Origin: Achromobacter sp. AONIH1
GTDB taxonomy: Bacteria > Pseudomonadota > Gammaproteobacteria > Burkholderiales > Burkholderiaceae_B
Assembly (NCBI RefSeq): GCF_002902905.1
Contig: NZ_CP026124.1
Coordinates: forward strand, 5,394,001-5,458,000
Direction of reading: 5' to 3'
Length of the DNA: 64,000 nt
Each line of letters starts with the position of its first letter. Position 1 is the stretch's first letter. Below are positions 1 through 9,038 of the stretch, piece by piece. The position numbers and the translations under genes are program-made. The notes under the pieces are model-generated. The model searched no databases. It had not been told where the DNA came from and was given only the letters and a program-made list of their open reading frames with translations.

Positions 1-802
1 TGGCCGCGGTCAGCGCCTGTTCGGTGGGCAGGCGCTCCATCGAGCTGGCGCCGTAGAAGCCATGGCAATGCTTGCAGGCGCGCAGCACGTGGGCGGCGTC
101 CTCGGGCGTGGCGATGGGACCGCCATGGCACAGCACGATCACGTCATCGCGCACCGCCAGCGCGGCGGCCGCGATGCGGTCGATCGCGGCCACGCAGTCG
201 TCCAGCGTCAGCGCGGTTTCGGCGCCGATGGAGCCGCCGGTGGTCAGGCCCATGTGCGCCACGATGATGTCGGCGCCGGCGCGGGTCATGGCCACGGCGT
301 CGGCTTCGTTGAACACGTAGGGCGTGGTCAGCATGCCCTTCTCGTGCGCCAGGCGGATCATGTCCACCTCCAATCCGTAGCCCATGCCGGTTTCTTCCAG
401 GTTGGCGCGGAAGGTGCCGTCGATCAGGCCCACGGTGGGAAAGTTCTGCACGCCGGCGAAGCCCTGGCGCTTGAGGTCGTCCAGGAACACGTCGAAGTCG
501 CAGAACGGATCGGTGCCGTTCACGCCCGCCAGCACCGGCGTGCGCTTGACCACGGGCAACACCTCGCGGCCCATGTCGACCACGATCTCGTTGGCGTTGC
601 CGTAAGCCAGCAGGCCCGCCAGCGAGCCCCGGCCGGCCATGCGGTAGCGGCCCGAGTTGTAGATCACGATCAGGTCGATGCCGCCGGCTTCCTCGCACTT
701 GGCCGACAGCCCCGTGCCCGCGCCGCCGCCCACGATGGGCTGGCGGTCGCGCACCATGGCGCGGAACTTGTCCATGAGTTGGTTGCGGTCAAAGCGCGGC
801 AT
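1..802 (-). CDS. PEP-hydrolase-like TIM-barrel protein (3' end off window)
   Basis: The reverse strand reads [19 protein letters not shown] and continues open to the left edge, so the C-terminus is missing (about 267 residues visible). Segments such as [39 protein letters not shown] and [12 protein letters not shown] match the family annotated as phosphoenolpyruvate hydrolase-like or Tm-1 C-terminal TIM barrel (PF09370). The true reaction of bacterial members is poorly known. A GAGGA ribosome-binding site overlaps the stop codon of the upstream UPF0261 gene, only 11 bases away, so the two are translationally linked. The enzyme name is a family label; the family call is firm. Confidence 0.85.
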   Translation of the reverse strand, partial: MPRFDRNQLMDKFRAMVRDRQPIVGGGAGTGLSAKCEEAGGIDLIVIYNSGRYRMAGRGSLAGLLAYGNANEIVVDMGREVLPVVKRTPVLAGVNGTDPFCDFDVFLDDLKRQGFAGVQNFPTVGLIDGTFRANLEETGMGYGLEVDMIRLAHEKGMLTTPYVFNEADAVAMTRAGADIIVAHMGLTTGGSIGAETALTLDDCVAAIDRIAAAALAVRDDVIVLCHGGPIATPEDAAHVLRACKHCHGFYGASSMERLPTEQALTAA

Positions 803-813
803 GGCGACGGTCC

Positions 814-2028
814 TCAGTGTTTGGCGATTTCAAGGTACTGCTCGACCGCCGTGCGGGCGAACAGCGGGTCGTTGATGTGGCAGGGCACGCGCACCAGGCG
901 GCGGTCGGCGGTCTGCACCAGGTGCGTTTCCAGCGCGGTGAACAACGCGGCGTCGGCCTCCGGATCCCAGAAGGCCTGGCCCGGCGCGTCCAGCGCCGAC
1001 ACCCCGCCCTCGGGGATCAGGAAGCGCACCGGCCCGTCGCAGCGGTTCAGCCGGCTGGCGATCCACTCGCCCTGGCGGGCGTTCTCGGCGGGCGTGGTGC
1101 GCATCAGCGTCACCTGCGGATTGTGGGGATAGAACAGGCGGCCCTGGTAGCGTTCCGGCACGGTCTCCATGCCGCCGAAGTTCACCATGTCCAGCGCGCC
1201 GCAGGCGCCCACATAGGGCGCGCGCGTGCGCGCCACGGCGCCGAAGCGGTCCTCGGTGCAGGCCAGCACGCCGCCGAACAGGAAGTCGCAGACCTCGGTG
1301 GTTGTCAGGTCCAGCACGCCGGACAGCAGATGGCTGTCCAGCAGTTTTTCCATGGACTGGCCGCCGGTGCCGGTGGCGTGAAACACCAGGCAGTCGTAGT
1401 CCGGCTCCAGCAGCGGCACCACCTGCTGCACGCAGGCCGTGGTCACGCCGAACATGCTGATGCCGACGGCGGGACGGCTGTCGTTGTCCTGGGCCGCGCT
1501 GTCGGCCTGGCGGAACGCGCCGCCAATGGCGCCGGCGGCATTGGCCAGCACGCGGCGCGAGATGCGGTTCAGCCCGGCCACGTCGGTGACGGAGTACATC
1601 ATGGCGATGTCGGACGGCCCGACATAGGGCGCGACGTTGCCCGAAGCCATGGTCGATACCATCAGCTTGGGCACGCCGATGGGCAGCGCGCGCATGGCCG
1701 GCGTGATCAGCGCCGTGCCGCCCGAGCCGCCCAGGCCCAGCAGCGCGCCGATGCCGGCGTCGGCGGCGGCGTAGCGCTCGAAGGCCAGCGCCATGGCGGC
1801 GATGGCCGTGCCACGGTCGCCAGTGAACACCGCCTGCGCGCCGCCCGGATGACGGGCGGCCACCTCGCGGGCCTGCACGCGGGCGGCGCTGGACGCGCCG
1901 GTGGTGGACACGTCCACCGTCACCACGTCCAGACCGTCGCGCGCCAGCAGGCCGGCCACGTATTCGGCCTCATGGCCCTTGGTGTCGTAGGTGGCGGCCA
2001 CGTAGACCCGCCGCTTGGTATTCGTCAT
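814..2028 (-). CDS. UPF0261 / Tm-1-like ATP-binding domain protein
   Basis: This 404-residue protein begins [20 protein letters not shown], the characteristic N-terminus of the UPF0261 (Tm-1-like ATP-binding) family. It has the later conserved segments [31 protein letters not shown] and [13 protein letters not shown]. In tomato Tm-1 this domain is fused to the TIM-barrel domain that is encoded here by the next gene, so the bacterial pair looks like a split version of the same protein. The length is normal for the family. A TetR gene is transcribed divergently 77 bases away and is its likely regulator. Substrate and pathway are unknown. Confidence 0.88.
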   Translation of the reverse strand: MTNTKRRVYVAATYDTKGHEAEYVAGLLARDGLDVVTVDVSTTGASSAARVQAREVAARHPGGAQAVFTGDRGTAIAAMALAFERYAAADAGIGALLGLGGSGGTALITPAMRALPIGVPKLMVSTMASGNVAPYVGPSDIAMMYSVTDVAGLNRISRRVLANAAGAIGGAFRQADSAAQDNDSRPAVGISMFGVTTACVQQVVPLLEPDYDCLVFHATGTGGQSMEKLLDSHLLSGVLDLTTTEVCDFLFGGVLACTEDRFGAVARTRAPYVGACGALDMVNFGGMETVPERYQGRLFYPHNPQVTLMRTTPAENARQGEWIASRLNRCDGPVRFLIPEGGVSALDAPGQAFWDPEADAALFTALETHLVQTADRRLVRVPCHINDPLFARTAVEQYLEIAKH

Positions 2029-2105
2029 GACTCCTCCCGCGGGCGGCTACACTCGATGCGCGCCTCGATATGTGCCGGGGCGAGCCCGGCTTGTAGAATT
2101 CAGAA

Positions 2106-2885
2106 ATGAGACGAAAGAATCATACTGAGACGCCTGTCTCACGTCAAACCCGAACCGCCCCGCAAGCGGCGTCCGCGCGCGCCCTGATCGCCCCCGCCAG
2201 CCGCCAGGCCGAGGCCAGCGGCGAGCCGCCGCACGGGCCGCGCGCGCGCATGCGCAAGATCCTGCTGGACGCCGCGCAGCAGCTCATGGGCCAGGGCATC
2301 ACGCCCTCGGTGGCCGAACTGGCCGAGCACGCCCAGGTGTCGCGCGCCACCGCCTATCGCTATTTCCCCAGCCAGAGCGCGCTGATCGCCGCCGTGGTCG
2401 ACGAAAGCCTGGGCCCGATCCTGGCCTGGGAATCGAGCGCCGACGACGCCGGCGCGCGCGTCGACGAGCTGCTGCGCTTCGCCTACCCGCGCCTGGAGGC
2501 GCACGAGGCGCCGCTGCGCGCCGCCATCCAGGTCTCGCTGCAACAGCACGCCGAGGCCAGCGCCGGCCGCGCCGGCAACGAGCCGCGCCTGGTGCGCGGC
2601 CACCGTGTCGACATCCTGAAGCGCGCCATCGCGCCGCTGGCCGGCGCGCTGACGCCGGCGCAGCAGGAACGCGTGGCGCAGGCCCTGTCGCTGGTCTATG
2701 GCACCGAGGTGTTCCTGGTGCTCAAGGACATCTGGCGGCTGGATCTGCCCGCGGTGACCGAGGTGGCGCGCTGGACCGCGCAGGCCATCATCAGGCAGGC
2801 ATTGGCGGACGCCGAGGCTGCGACGCCGGGCAAGAAGGACAAACCCACGAAAGGCGGCAAGAACAGCGACAGGCGCGGCGGCTAG
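2106..2885 (+). CDS. TetR family transcriptional regulator
   Basis: This 259-residue regulator has an N-terminal helix-turn-helix (MRKILLDAAQQL, then VAELAEHAQVSRATAYRYF, about residues 49-90) followed by a ligand-binding domain. The C-terminus is Lys/Gly-rich. The first 48 residues form an unusual low-complexity extension. The DNA encoding the start of that extension holds an inverted repeat (2126-2141), so the real start may be further in, for example the ATG before RKILLDAA near 2250. It is divergent from the UPF0261/TIM-barrel pair and probably controls it and itself. The ligand is unknown. Confidence 0.88.
   Translation: MRRKNHTETPVSRQTRTAPQAASARALIAPASRQAEASGEPPHGPRARMRKILLDAAQQLMGQGITPSVAELAEHAQVSRATAYRYFPSQSALIAAVVDESLGPILAWESSADDAGARVDELLRFAYPRLEAHEAPLRAAIQVSLQQHAEASAGRAGNEPRLVRGHRVDILKRAIAPLAGALTPAQQERVAQALSLVYGTEVFLVLKDIWRLDLPAVTEVARWTAQAIIRQALADAEAATPGKKDKPTKGGKNSDRRGG
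2126..2141. promoter_or_regulatory. Probable TetR operator
   Basis: TGAGAC-GCCT-GTCTCA is a perfect 6-bp inverted repeat. A further half-site TGAGACG starts at 2107, overlapping the ATG at 2106 and lying 19 bases before the same heptamer at 2126. Placement at the start of the TetR gene and close to the divergent UPF0261 promoter fits autorepression. This is inferred from sequence symmetry only. Confidence 0.55.
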
Positions 2886-3045
2886 GCCGCCCCGGGTCGC
2901 GCCGCTGGCCGCGCGCGCCGGCGCCACGTCCCCGCTAGCGGCGCGCGCCAGCGCCAGCCTGTCATTCCCACGTCACCGGCAACCGGCATAGTCCCGCCCT
3001 GCGCGGCGCCGCGAGTTGCGGGCCGCCCTGATGCTGGAGCCATGA

Positions 3046-4701
3046 ATGCAGTTCGAAGTAACCCGCCTGCGGCGGGCCCTGATGCCCTTGTCGCTGGCTT
3101 GCGTAACCCTGTTGAGCGCCTGTGGCGGCAGCGACGACGATGACGACGCGCCCGCCAAGCCGCCGGTCGTGACCGAGCCCACCCCCGAGCCCCCCAAGCC
3201 CCCCGTGATCACGGGCGCGTGGAGCGCCGGCGACCTGCACGTGCACACCATCCAGTCCGACGACGCCCAGACCACGCTGGAAACCGTGCTGGACCAGGCC
3301 TTCAACCGCTACAAGCTGGACTGGGCCGCGCTGTCGAATCACCTGCGCATGTCCAAGCGCGACCATACCGGCCTGGACATTCCCGGCGGCCCGGTTCCGT
3401 TCTCGACCGGCATGGCGCGCTACGAAGCGCCGTTCATCCAGCAGGCGCAGGCGGCGGGCCGCTACGCCGGCAAGATCATCTTCTCGTCGTTCGAGTGGGA
3501 CATGCCCACGCATGACCACGTCAACATCGGCATCGGCGTGAACGAGCCGATGTCGGCCAAGTCGCTGCGGGCGGTGGCCGAGTTCGAATACCTGTACACC
3601 AACAAGGCCGCCAACCTGTTCGATCCGCAGCTGGTGGCGGACCTGGCCGGCCAGCCGCGCGCCTACAGCACGCACGCCGACTCGCTGGCCGCGCTGAAAT
3701 GGCTGCGCGACAAGCACCCCGACAGCTACATGCTGCTGAACCACCCGTCGCGCTACGCCGGCAAATACACCATCGGCCAGCTGCGCGAAATGCACGATCT
3801 GGCGCCGTCCATCTTCTTCGCCATCGAAGGCATGGTGGGCAACCAGATGGAGCCGGATCGCGGCGGCTACGCCGAGGCCTACACGCCCGCCAAGCTGCCC
3901 AACCGCACCTACGGCGGCGTCGACTATCTGGTCGCGCAGCTGGGCGGCACCTGGGACGCGCTGCTCGGCGAGGGACGCCGCATCTGGACCGTGGCCGATT
4001 CGGATTTCCACTTCCGCGTCAACGCCACCGGCCAGTACAGCAGCGGCTACGCCCCCGGCGAGTACGCCCGCACCTACGTCTGGAAGGACGGCAAGGACAT
4101 GGCGGCGGTGGTCGCGGGCCTGAAGAGCGGCCGCATGTACGGCGTGTTCGGCGACCTGATCGACGCGCTGGAATTCCAGGCGCAAGGCGCCTCGGGCACG
4201 GCGCAGATGGGCGCAGAGCTGATCGCGGCCAAGGGCGAGCAGGTGGAAGTGACCATCCGCTTCCGCAGCCCCGACAGCAACCGCTACGAGTACCCGATCG
4301 AAAGCGGCAACCCCACCTACGTCAAGCCCACCGTGCATCACGTGGACCTTATCGTGGGCGACGTCGGTCCCCGCGCCGCGCCCGGCACGCCTGCGTATGA
4401 CCAGGCCACCAATCCCAGCACCCGCGTGCTGGGTCGCTACACGCGCGCCGACTGGACCGTGGACAAGGAAGGCTATAACGTCATCAAGGTCAAGCTCAGC
4501 GCCGACAAGAGCCAGTACCTGCGCCTGCGCGGCACCAACCTGGCGCCGGACGTGGCCGGCGAAACCGCCAATGGCGAGCCGCTGCCGGACGCCAAGATCG
4601 ACCTGACCGACAACGCGGCGCGCTTCAACGCCATCAACGCGCGCAACTACAACGACCTGTGGTTCTACTCGAACCCGGTGTTCGTGACGGTCAAGCCGTA
4701 G
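3046..4701 (+). CDS. CehA/McbA-like PHP-domain metallohydrolase lipoprotein
   Basis: This 551-residue protein starts with a lipoprotein signal peptide ending in the lipobox LLSAC (Cys at about residue 26), followed by GGSDDDDD and a Pro-rich linker. The PHP metal-binding motifs are visible: GDLHVHT, LSNH, HDHVNIG, LNHPSRY and DSDFHF. The fold and motif order match the CehA/McbA branch of PHP hydrolases, which includes carbamate/phosphoester hydrolases. The lipobox implies membrane anchoring, probably facing the periplasm. GGAG lies 6 bases before the chosen ATG. It stands alone, and its substrate is not predictable from context. Confidence 0.82.
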   Translation: MQFEVTRLRRALMPLSLACVTLLSACGGSDDDDDAPAKPPVVTEPTPEPPKPPVITGAWSAGDLHVHTIQSDDAQTTLETVLDQAFNRYKLDWAALSNHLRMSKRDHTGLDIPGGPVPFSTGMARYEAPFIQQAQAAGRYAGKIIFSSFEWDMPTHDHVNIGIGVNEPMSAKSLRAVAEFEYLYTNKAANLFDPQLVADLAGQPRAYSTHADSLAALKWLRDKHPDSYMLLNHPSRYAGKYTIGQLREMHDLAPSIFFAIEGMVGNQMEPDRGGYAEAYTPAKLPNRTYGGVDYLVAQLGGTWDALLGEGRRIWTVADSDFHFRVNATGQYSSGYAPGEYARTYVWKDGKDMAAVVAGLKSGRMYGVFGDLIDALEFQAQGASGTAQMGAELIAAKGEQVEVTIRFRSPDSNRYEYPIESGNPTYVKPTVHHVDLIVGDVGPRAAPGTPAYDQATNPSTRVLGRYTRADWTVDKEGYNVIKVKLSADKSQYLRLRGTNLAPDVAGETANGEPLPDAKIDLTDNAARFNAINARNYNDLWFYSNPVFVTVKP

Positions 4702-4716
4702 GCCCTGCCGGCCGCG

Positions 4717-6027
4717 CTACAGCGCGGCCAGCGTCTCGTCCAGCGCCGCCACCAGGCGGTCCGCGTCGGCCGTGGAAAACGGCAGCGGCGGACGGATCTT
4801 CAAGGTGTTGGCATGCTCGCCGGCGCTGCTGATCAGCACCTGCCGGTCGCGCAAGCCGTTGACCACGCGCGCCGCCTGCTCGGTGGCCGGCTCGCGCGTG
4901 GCGCGGTCGCGCACCAGTTCCACGCCGATGAACAGGCCCGCGCCGCGCACATCGCCGATGAGATCATGACGCGCGGCCAATCCTTGCAGGCGCTCGCGCA
5001 GATAGGCGCCGACGCGCCTCGCGTTCTGCATCAGCCCTTCCTGCTGCACCGTGCGCAACACGGCCAGGCCGGCCGCCGCCGATACCGGATTGCCGCCAAA
5101 GGTGTTGAAGTAGCGGCTGTTGCGGCCGAAAGCCTCCAGCACTTGCGGCCTGGCCGCCACGCCGGCCACGGGATGGCCATTGCCCAGCGGCTTGCCCATG
5201 GTGATCAGGTCCGGCGCCACGCCATGCCGCATATAGCCCCACAGCGTCTCGCCGGTGCGCCCCATGCCGGCCTGCACCTCGTCGGCGATGAACAGGCCGC
5301 CGGCCTCGTGGATCGCGTCCACGGCTTCGCGCAGAAAGCCCGCCGGTCCGGCCTGCACGCCGTCGCTGGAGAAGATGGTGTCCACCATCAGCGCCGCCGG
5401 ACGCAGTCCGTGGCGAGCCAGGTCCGCGATCGCCTCGCGCACCGCGCGCGCCAGGGCCGGGCCGGTTTCACCGGGCGCCTGGCGGTAGCTGTCCGGCGCG
5501 GCCACGGTACGCACGGCCGCCCCCAGCGTCACATAGCGGCCCAGCGACGGCGAGGCCTGCGCGATCGACAGCGTCACGCCGTGATAGGCGTGGCGCGTGA
5601 CGATCAGGCCGGCGGCGCCGGTGTGCGCCTGCGCGATGCGCAGCGCCAGGTCATTGGCCTCGCTGCCGGTGCAGGTGAACATCACATGGCCCGGCCCCGG
5701 CGCGTAGGTCGCCAGCAGCGCCTCGGCGTAGTCGAGCACCGTTTCGTGCACGTAGCGCGTGTGCGTGTTCAGGGTCGAGGCCTGCCGCGCGATCGCCTCG
5801 ACCACGGCGGGGTGGCAGTGGCCCAGCGGCACCACGTTGTTGTAGGCGTCCAGATAGGGCTTGCCCTGGGCGTCGTACAGCCACACGCCCTCGCCGCGCA
5901 CCAAGTGCAGCGGCTGGTCGTAGAACAGGCGATAGGCCGGGCCCAGCAGTTGCCGCCGCCGCGCGATCAGCGCCTCGGTATTTGCCGCGGCCTGCGCCGC
6001 GCCGTCGCCGGAATGGGTCATGGTCAT
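4717..6027 (-). CDS. AGXT2L-like class III PLP enzyme (aminotransferase or phospho-lyase)
   Basis: This 436-residue class III PLP enzyme has GSEAN (121-125), the cofactor Asp in IADE (D249) and the PLP lysine in TMGKPLGNGHP (K279). The segment YLDAYNNVVPLGHCHP is the signature of the AGXT2L branch, whose vertebrate members are phospho-lyases on phosphoethanolamine and 5-phosphohydroxylysine. The start chosen is the ATG at 6027, 10 bases after the kinase stop; the longer open frame would run through the kinase gene. It is the last gene of a four-gene operon. A neighbouring sugar/amine kinase favours phospho-lyase over transaminase chemistry, but that is inference. Confidence 0.85.
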   Translation of the reverse strand: MTMTHSGDGAAQAAANTEALIARRRQLLGPAYRLFYDQPLHLVRGEGVWLYDAQGKPYLDAYNNVVPLGHCHPAVVEAIARQASTLNTHTRYVHETVLDYAEALLATYAPGPGHVMFTCTGSEANDLALRIAQAHTGAAGLIVTRHAYHGVTLSIAQASPSLGRYVTLGAAVRTVAAPDSYRQAPGETGPALARAVREAIADLARHGLRPAALMVDTIFSSDGVQAGPAGFLREAVDAIHEAGGLFIADEVQAGMGRTGETLWGYMRHGVAPDLITMGKPLGNGHPVAGVAARPQVLEAFGRNSRYFNTFGGNPVSAAAGLAVLRTVQQEGLMQNARRVGAYLRERLQGLAARHDLIGDVRGAGLFIGVELVRDRATREPATEQAARVVNGLRDRQVLISSAGEHANTLKIRPPLPFSTADADRLVAALDETLAAL

Positions 6028-6037
6028 GGCTGTGATC

Positions 6038-7090
6038 CTATTGAAAACCGCAGGCCGCGCGCAACCGCTGCCGCGCGGCGTCGCGGGCGATGCCGTCGCA
6101 GGCCTGCAGGCGGGCCCAGGACAGCGCGTTGTTGCGCAGGATGTAGTCGGCATTGTCCGGATAGCGCGCCGCGCGCCAGCCGCCAATGGCCACCACCATC
6201 GCCAGCCGCGCCATCATCAGATCGAATAGCACGTCCAGCTCGGCTTCCTGGAGCGGGCTGACCGCGTGATAGGCGGCGGCGAAGCGAATGGCTGGCGCCA
6301 GCGGATCGGCGCCCGGCTCCAGTTGGTAAGAAGCCGCCACGGCCAGGTCGTTGACCAGCGGAGCGCGCACCATGTCGCCGAAATCCAGGATGCCGGCGAT
6401 GACGTCGTGATCCCGAGGATCGACCAGCACGTTGTACAGATTCAGGTCATTGTGGATGGCCTGCGCCCGCAAGCCGGGCAGCGCCGGCCGGGCATGCTCG
6501 GTGAAGCGCGCCATGGCGCGCTCGGCCAGCGCCCGACGCGCCGGGTCGGCCACGTGCGCCAGCAGCGGCGCAACTTCGTCGGCGCGCTGGATGTCCCAGG
6601 GCAGCGCCAGCGCGCCGGCCTCGTGTTCGAAGCCGCGCAGCGCCAGCCCCAGCCGCGCCAGGGTCCGCCCCAGGTTGTCGCGCTGCGCCGCCGAACGCGC
6701 GGCGTCCGGCAGCGGCAGGCCCGGCAGGTAGCTGAACAGCCGCAGCACGCGCGGCGGCGCGTCCGGCGCGCGATGCCAGGCGCAGGGCTGGCCGTCGACG
6801 GCCAGCGCCACGCGCTGCACCGGCAGCGCCGGATCCGCGCATTCCACGTGCAGCAGCGCGCGGGCCTGGAAATCGGCCACGCGCGGATCCTCGGCCGGGT
6901 GCGAGAACTTCAACACGTATTCATGGCCGTCGCGCGCCCGCAGCCGAAAATTGCGGTCGCGCTCGCCGGCCAGGCGGCGCGCCTCGGCAGCTATGCCGAA
7001 ATGGCGCCACGCGGCCTGCGCAGCCTCGTCCTCGCCGATGTCCGGCGAGGCCACGGCCAGCACGTCCTGGGCGTCGTCCTGATCCTTCAT
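6038..7090 (-). CDS. APH-fold kinase, hydroxylysine-kinase-like
   Basis: This 350-residue phosphotransferase of the aminoglycoside phosphotransferase (APH)/choline kinase fold has a candidate ATP lysine in YVLKFSHP (K61), the catalytic loop HNDLNLYN (213-220, D215) and the metal-binding ILDFGDM (D236). The same family includes hydroxylysine kinase and homoserine kinase-type enzymes. It lies between an HDAC-like deacetylase (10-base gap) and an AGXT2L-like PLP enzyme (10-base gap). In animals hydroxylysine kinase acts directly before an AGXT2L phospho-lyase, so a small hydroxylated amine is a reasonable substrate guess. Antibiotic resistance is unlikely from this context. Confidence 0.82.
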   Translation of the reverse strand: MKDQDDAQDVLAVASPDIGEDEAAQAAWRHFGIAAEARRLAGERDRNFRLRARDGHEYVLKFSHPAEDPRVADFQARALLHVECADPALPVQRVALAVDGQPCAWHRAPDAPPRVLRLFSYLPGLPLPDAARSAAQRDNLGRTLARLGLALRGFEHEAGALALPWDIQRADEVAPLLAHVADPARRALAERAMARFTEHARPALPGLRAQAIHNDLNLYNVLVDPRDHDVIAGILDFGDMVRAPLVNDLAVAASYQLEPGADPLAPAIRFAAAYHAVSPLQEAELDVLFDLMMARLAMVVAIGGWRAARYPDNADYILRNNALSWARLQACDGIARDAARQRLRAACGFQ

Positions 7091-7100
7091 GGCGGCCTCC

Positions 7101-8129
7101 TCAGGCGGCGGAGTCGAAGCCGCGCAGCGCGCTGGCCAGGTTGGGCCCCAGGTCGTCGGACAGGTAGCCGCCTTCCTGCACCAGCACCGTGGGCAGGCCC
7201 AGCCGCGCGACCTCGGCCAGGATCAGGCCGAAGCCCTCGGTGGTGACGGCCAGCCCCTTGTACGGATCGCGCTCGTGGGCGTCCAGGCCCAGCGCCACCA
7301 CCAGCGCGCCGGGCGCGTAGGCGCGAATGTCCAGGAACACGCGGCGCAACGCCTCCAGGTAGCCGGCGTCGCCGGTGCCCACCGGCAGCGGGCGGTTGAT
7401 GTTGTAGCCCAGCCCGTCGCCCTCGCCGGTCTCGTGGGCGTGGCCGACGAAGAATGGCGTGGTGTTGTGCGCGTCGGCATGCATCGACACGGTCAGCACG
7501 TCGGCGCGGCGGTAGAAGATGCCCTGGGTGCCATTGCCGTGATGCACGTCCAGGTCCAGGATGGCGACCCGCGCGTGCGCGGCGCGCAGCTGCTGGGCCG
7601 CGATGGCGGCGTTGTTCAGGTAGCAGAAGCCGTTGGCGCGGTCGACATAGGCGTGGTGGCCGGGCGGACGGCACAGCGCGTAGGCCGCGCGCTCGCCGTC
7701 CAGCACCAGCTGGGCCGCGTGGGTGGCGCAATGCGCCGACCAGGCCGCCGCTTCCCAGGTGCCCGCGCCGATCGGACACGCGGTATCGCCCATGTGATAG
7801 CCGGCCAGGCCGACGATGTGTTCGGGATAGGTGCAGGGCTGGCCGGGAAACGGGTGCACATTGGCCACCACTTCCTCGGATGCGTCGGGCAATTCGCGCC
7901 AGCGCGCGTAAGCGGTTTCCAGGAATCGCAGGTATTGCGGCGTGTGCACCGCGGCGCGCGGCGCGGCGCCGTGGTCGGCCGGCGCGACGATCTGGTGCCC
8001 GTCGCGCCGCACCGCCGCCAGCAGGCGCGCGCCGCGCTCGGGCTGCTCGTTGCTGCGCCGGACCTTGCCGCGCACGATGAAGAACTGCGGATCATGAAGC
8101 TGGTGCTTATCGCTGTAGACTACTTTCAT
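7101..8129 (-). CDS. HDAC-like deacetylase, acetylpolyamine amidohydrolase family
   Basis: This 342-residue zinc hydrolase of the histone deacetylase superfamily has a complete active site: catalytic His pair in PPGHHA (158-159), zinc ligands D194 and H196 in LDLDVHHGNGTQ and D283 in GLDAHERDP, and Tyr322 in EGGY. Bacterial members of this size act on acetylated polyamines or similar small N-acyl amines. The ATG at 8129 overlaps the GntR stop as ATGA. A longer open frame upstream runs antisense to other genes and is rejected. It shares the operon with a kinase and a PLP enzyme; a paralogue lies at 47999-49057. Confidence 0.88.
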   Translation of the reverse strand: MKVVYSDKHQLHDPQFFIVRGKVRRSNEQPERGARLLAAVRRDGHQIVAPADHGAAPRAAVHTPQYLRFLETAYARWRELPDASEEVVANVHPFPGQPCTYPEHIVGLAGYHMGDTACPIGAGTWEAAAWSAHCATHAAQLVLDGERAAYALCRPPGHHAYVDRANGFCYLNNAAIAAQQLRAAHARVAILDLDVHHGNGTQGIFYRRADVLTVSMHADAHNTTPFFVGHAHETGEGDGLGYNINRPLPVGTGDAGYLEALRRVFLDIRAYAPGALVVALGLDAHERDPYKGLAVTTEGFGLILAEVARLGLPTVLVQEGGYLSDDLGPNLASALRGFDSAA

Positions 8130-8851
8130 GTTTTCCTGCTGCCCCTTGGTTTTTCGCCCGCCGCGCCATGCTGCGAGACGAACAGGTTGCGGACGTGCTC
8201 CCAGGCATCGTCCAGATGTACCTTCATGCAGGCCTGCGCGGCCGCTGCATCGCGGCGCGCCAGCGCGTCCAGGATGGGCTGGTGCGTGGCCGCGACCATT
8301 TCCGGATCCTGGTAGACGTTGTCGATCAGCGAGATGATCATGCGCATCTCGGTCTGCGTGCTGGAGAACAGGCGCAGCAGGTAGGCGTTGCCCGACAGCT
8401 CGCAGATCAGGGTATGGAAGCTCAGGTCCAGCTCGATGCGGCGATGCTGCGGCGCGTCGGCGGCCTCGGCGATCATCAGTTCCAGCAAGCCGCGCAGGCG
8501 CGCCAGGCCGGCGGCGTCGGCATGCTCGCAGGCGGCCGCCACGGCGGTCATCTCCAGGCTCAGGCGCACCTGGAACAGGTCGTCGATCTCGCGCACCGAC
8601 ATCTCGCGCACGAAGAAGCCGCGACGCGGCCTGGACACCAGGATGCCCTGGCGTTCCAGGCGGCGCGAGGCCTCGCGCACCGGCGCCCGGCTGATCGCCA
8701 TCTGCCGGGCGATCTCGGCCTCGACCACGCGGCTGCCCGGCGGCAGGCGGCCCTGCACGATGGCCTGGGTCAGCCGTTCTTCGACGACGCCGACCAGGTC
8801 GGGAACATTGACGGATTCGAAAGCATTGAGGACGGCCTGGGTTTCGGGCAT
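8126..8851 (-). CDS. GntR family regulator (FCD type)
   Basis: This 241-residue regulator has an N-terminal winged helix (IVQGRLPPGSRVVEAEIARQ, then MAISRAPVREASRRLERQG) and a C-terminal FCD effector domain (LDLSFHTLICELSGN, H near residue 155). The start MPETQAVLNAF at 8851 gives normal length; the open frame upstream contains nothing homologous. It is the first gene of the deacetylase-kinase-PLP enzyme operon, with an ATGA overlap with the deacetylase, and faces the aldolase/ABC operon across a 187-base gap that holds a perfect palindrome. It probably senses an intermediate of the pathway. Confidence 0.9.
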   Translation of the reverse strand: MPETQAVLNAFESVNVPDLVGVVEERLTQAIVQGRLPPGSRVVEAEIARQMAISRAPVREASRRLERQGILVSRPRRGFFVREMSVREIDDLFQVRLSLEMTAVAAACEHADAAGLARLRGLLELMIAEAADAPQHRRIELDLSFHTLICELSGNAYLLRLFSSTQTEMRMIISLIDNVYQDPEMVAATHQPILDALARRDAAAAQACMKVHLDDAWEHVRNLFVSQHGAAGEKPRGSRKT

Positions 8852-8960
8852 GGAAAGTCTCTGTCTGGGGCGGGAATGCGCCCGGCTTTCCTGCACAAGA
8901 AAACCCGGCGCGACAGCTATATAGCACCCCGTTTTTTTCAAGCATATCAGTACTACTGCT

Positions 8961-8974
8961 AACTGTCGACAGTT
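8961..8974. promoter_or_regulatory. Probable GntR operator between divergent operons
   Basis: AACTGTCGACAGTT is a perfect 14-bp palindrome in the 8852-9038 gap. GntR/FCD regulators bind short palindromes of this kind. A second AT-rich palindrome, GCTATATAGC, lies slightly to the left (about 8918-8930) and could be part of the leftward promoter. One site here could control both operons. Confidence 0.55.
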
Positions 8975-9038
8975 GACGATCGACGCATAATGCCCTGCAC
9001 CCGGCCCCGCGCCGCAGCCACCCAACCAGGACGCATCG

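Noticed and set aside
6038..7090. APH-fold kinase considered as an aminoglycoside resistance gene
   Set aside because: The neighbours are catabolic genes of one operon and the motifs fit the broader kinase family; nothing indicates an antibiotic substrate.
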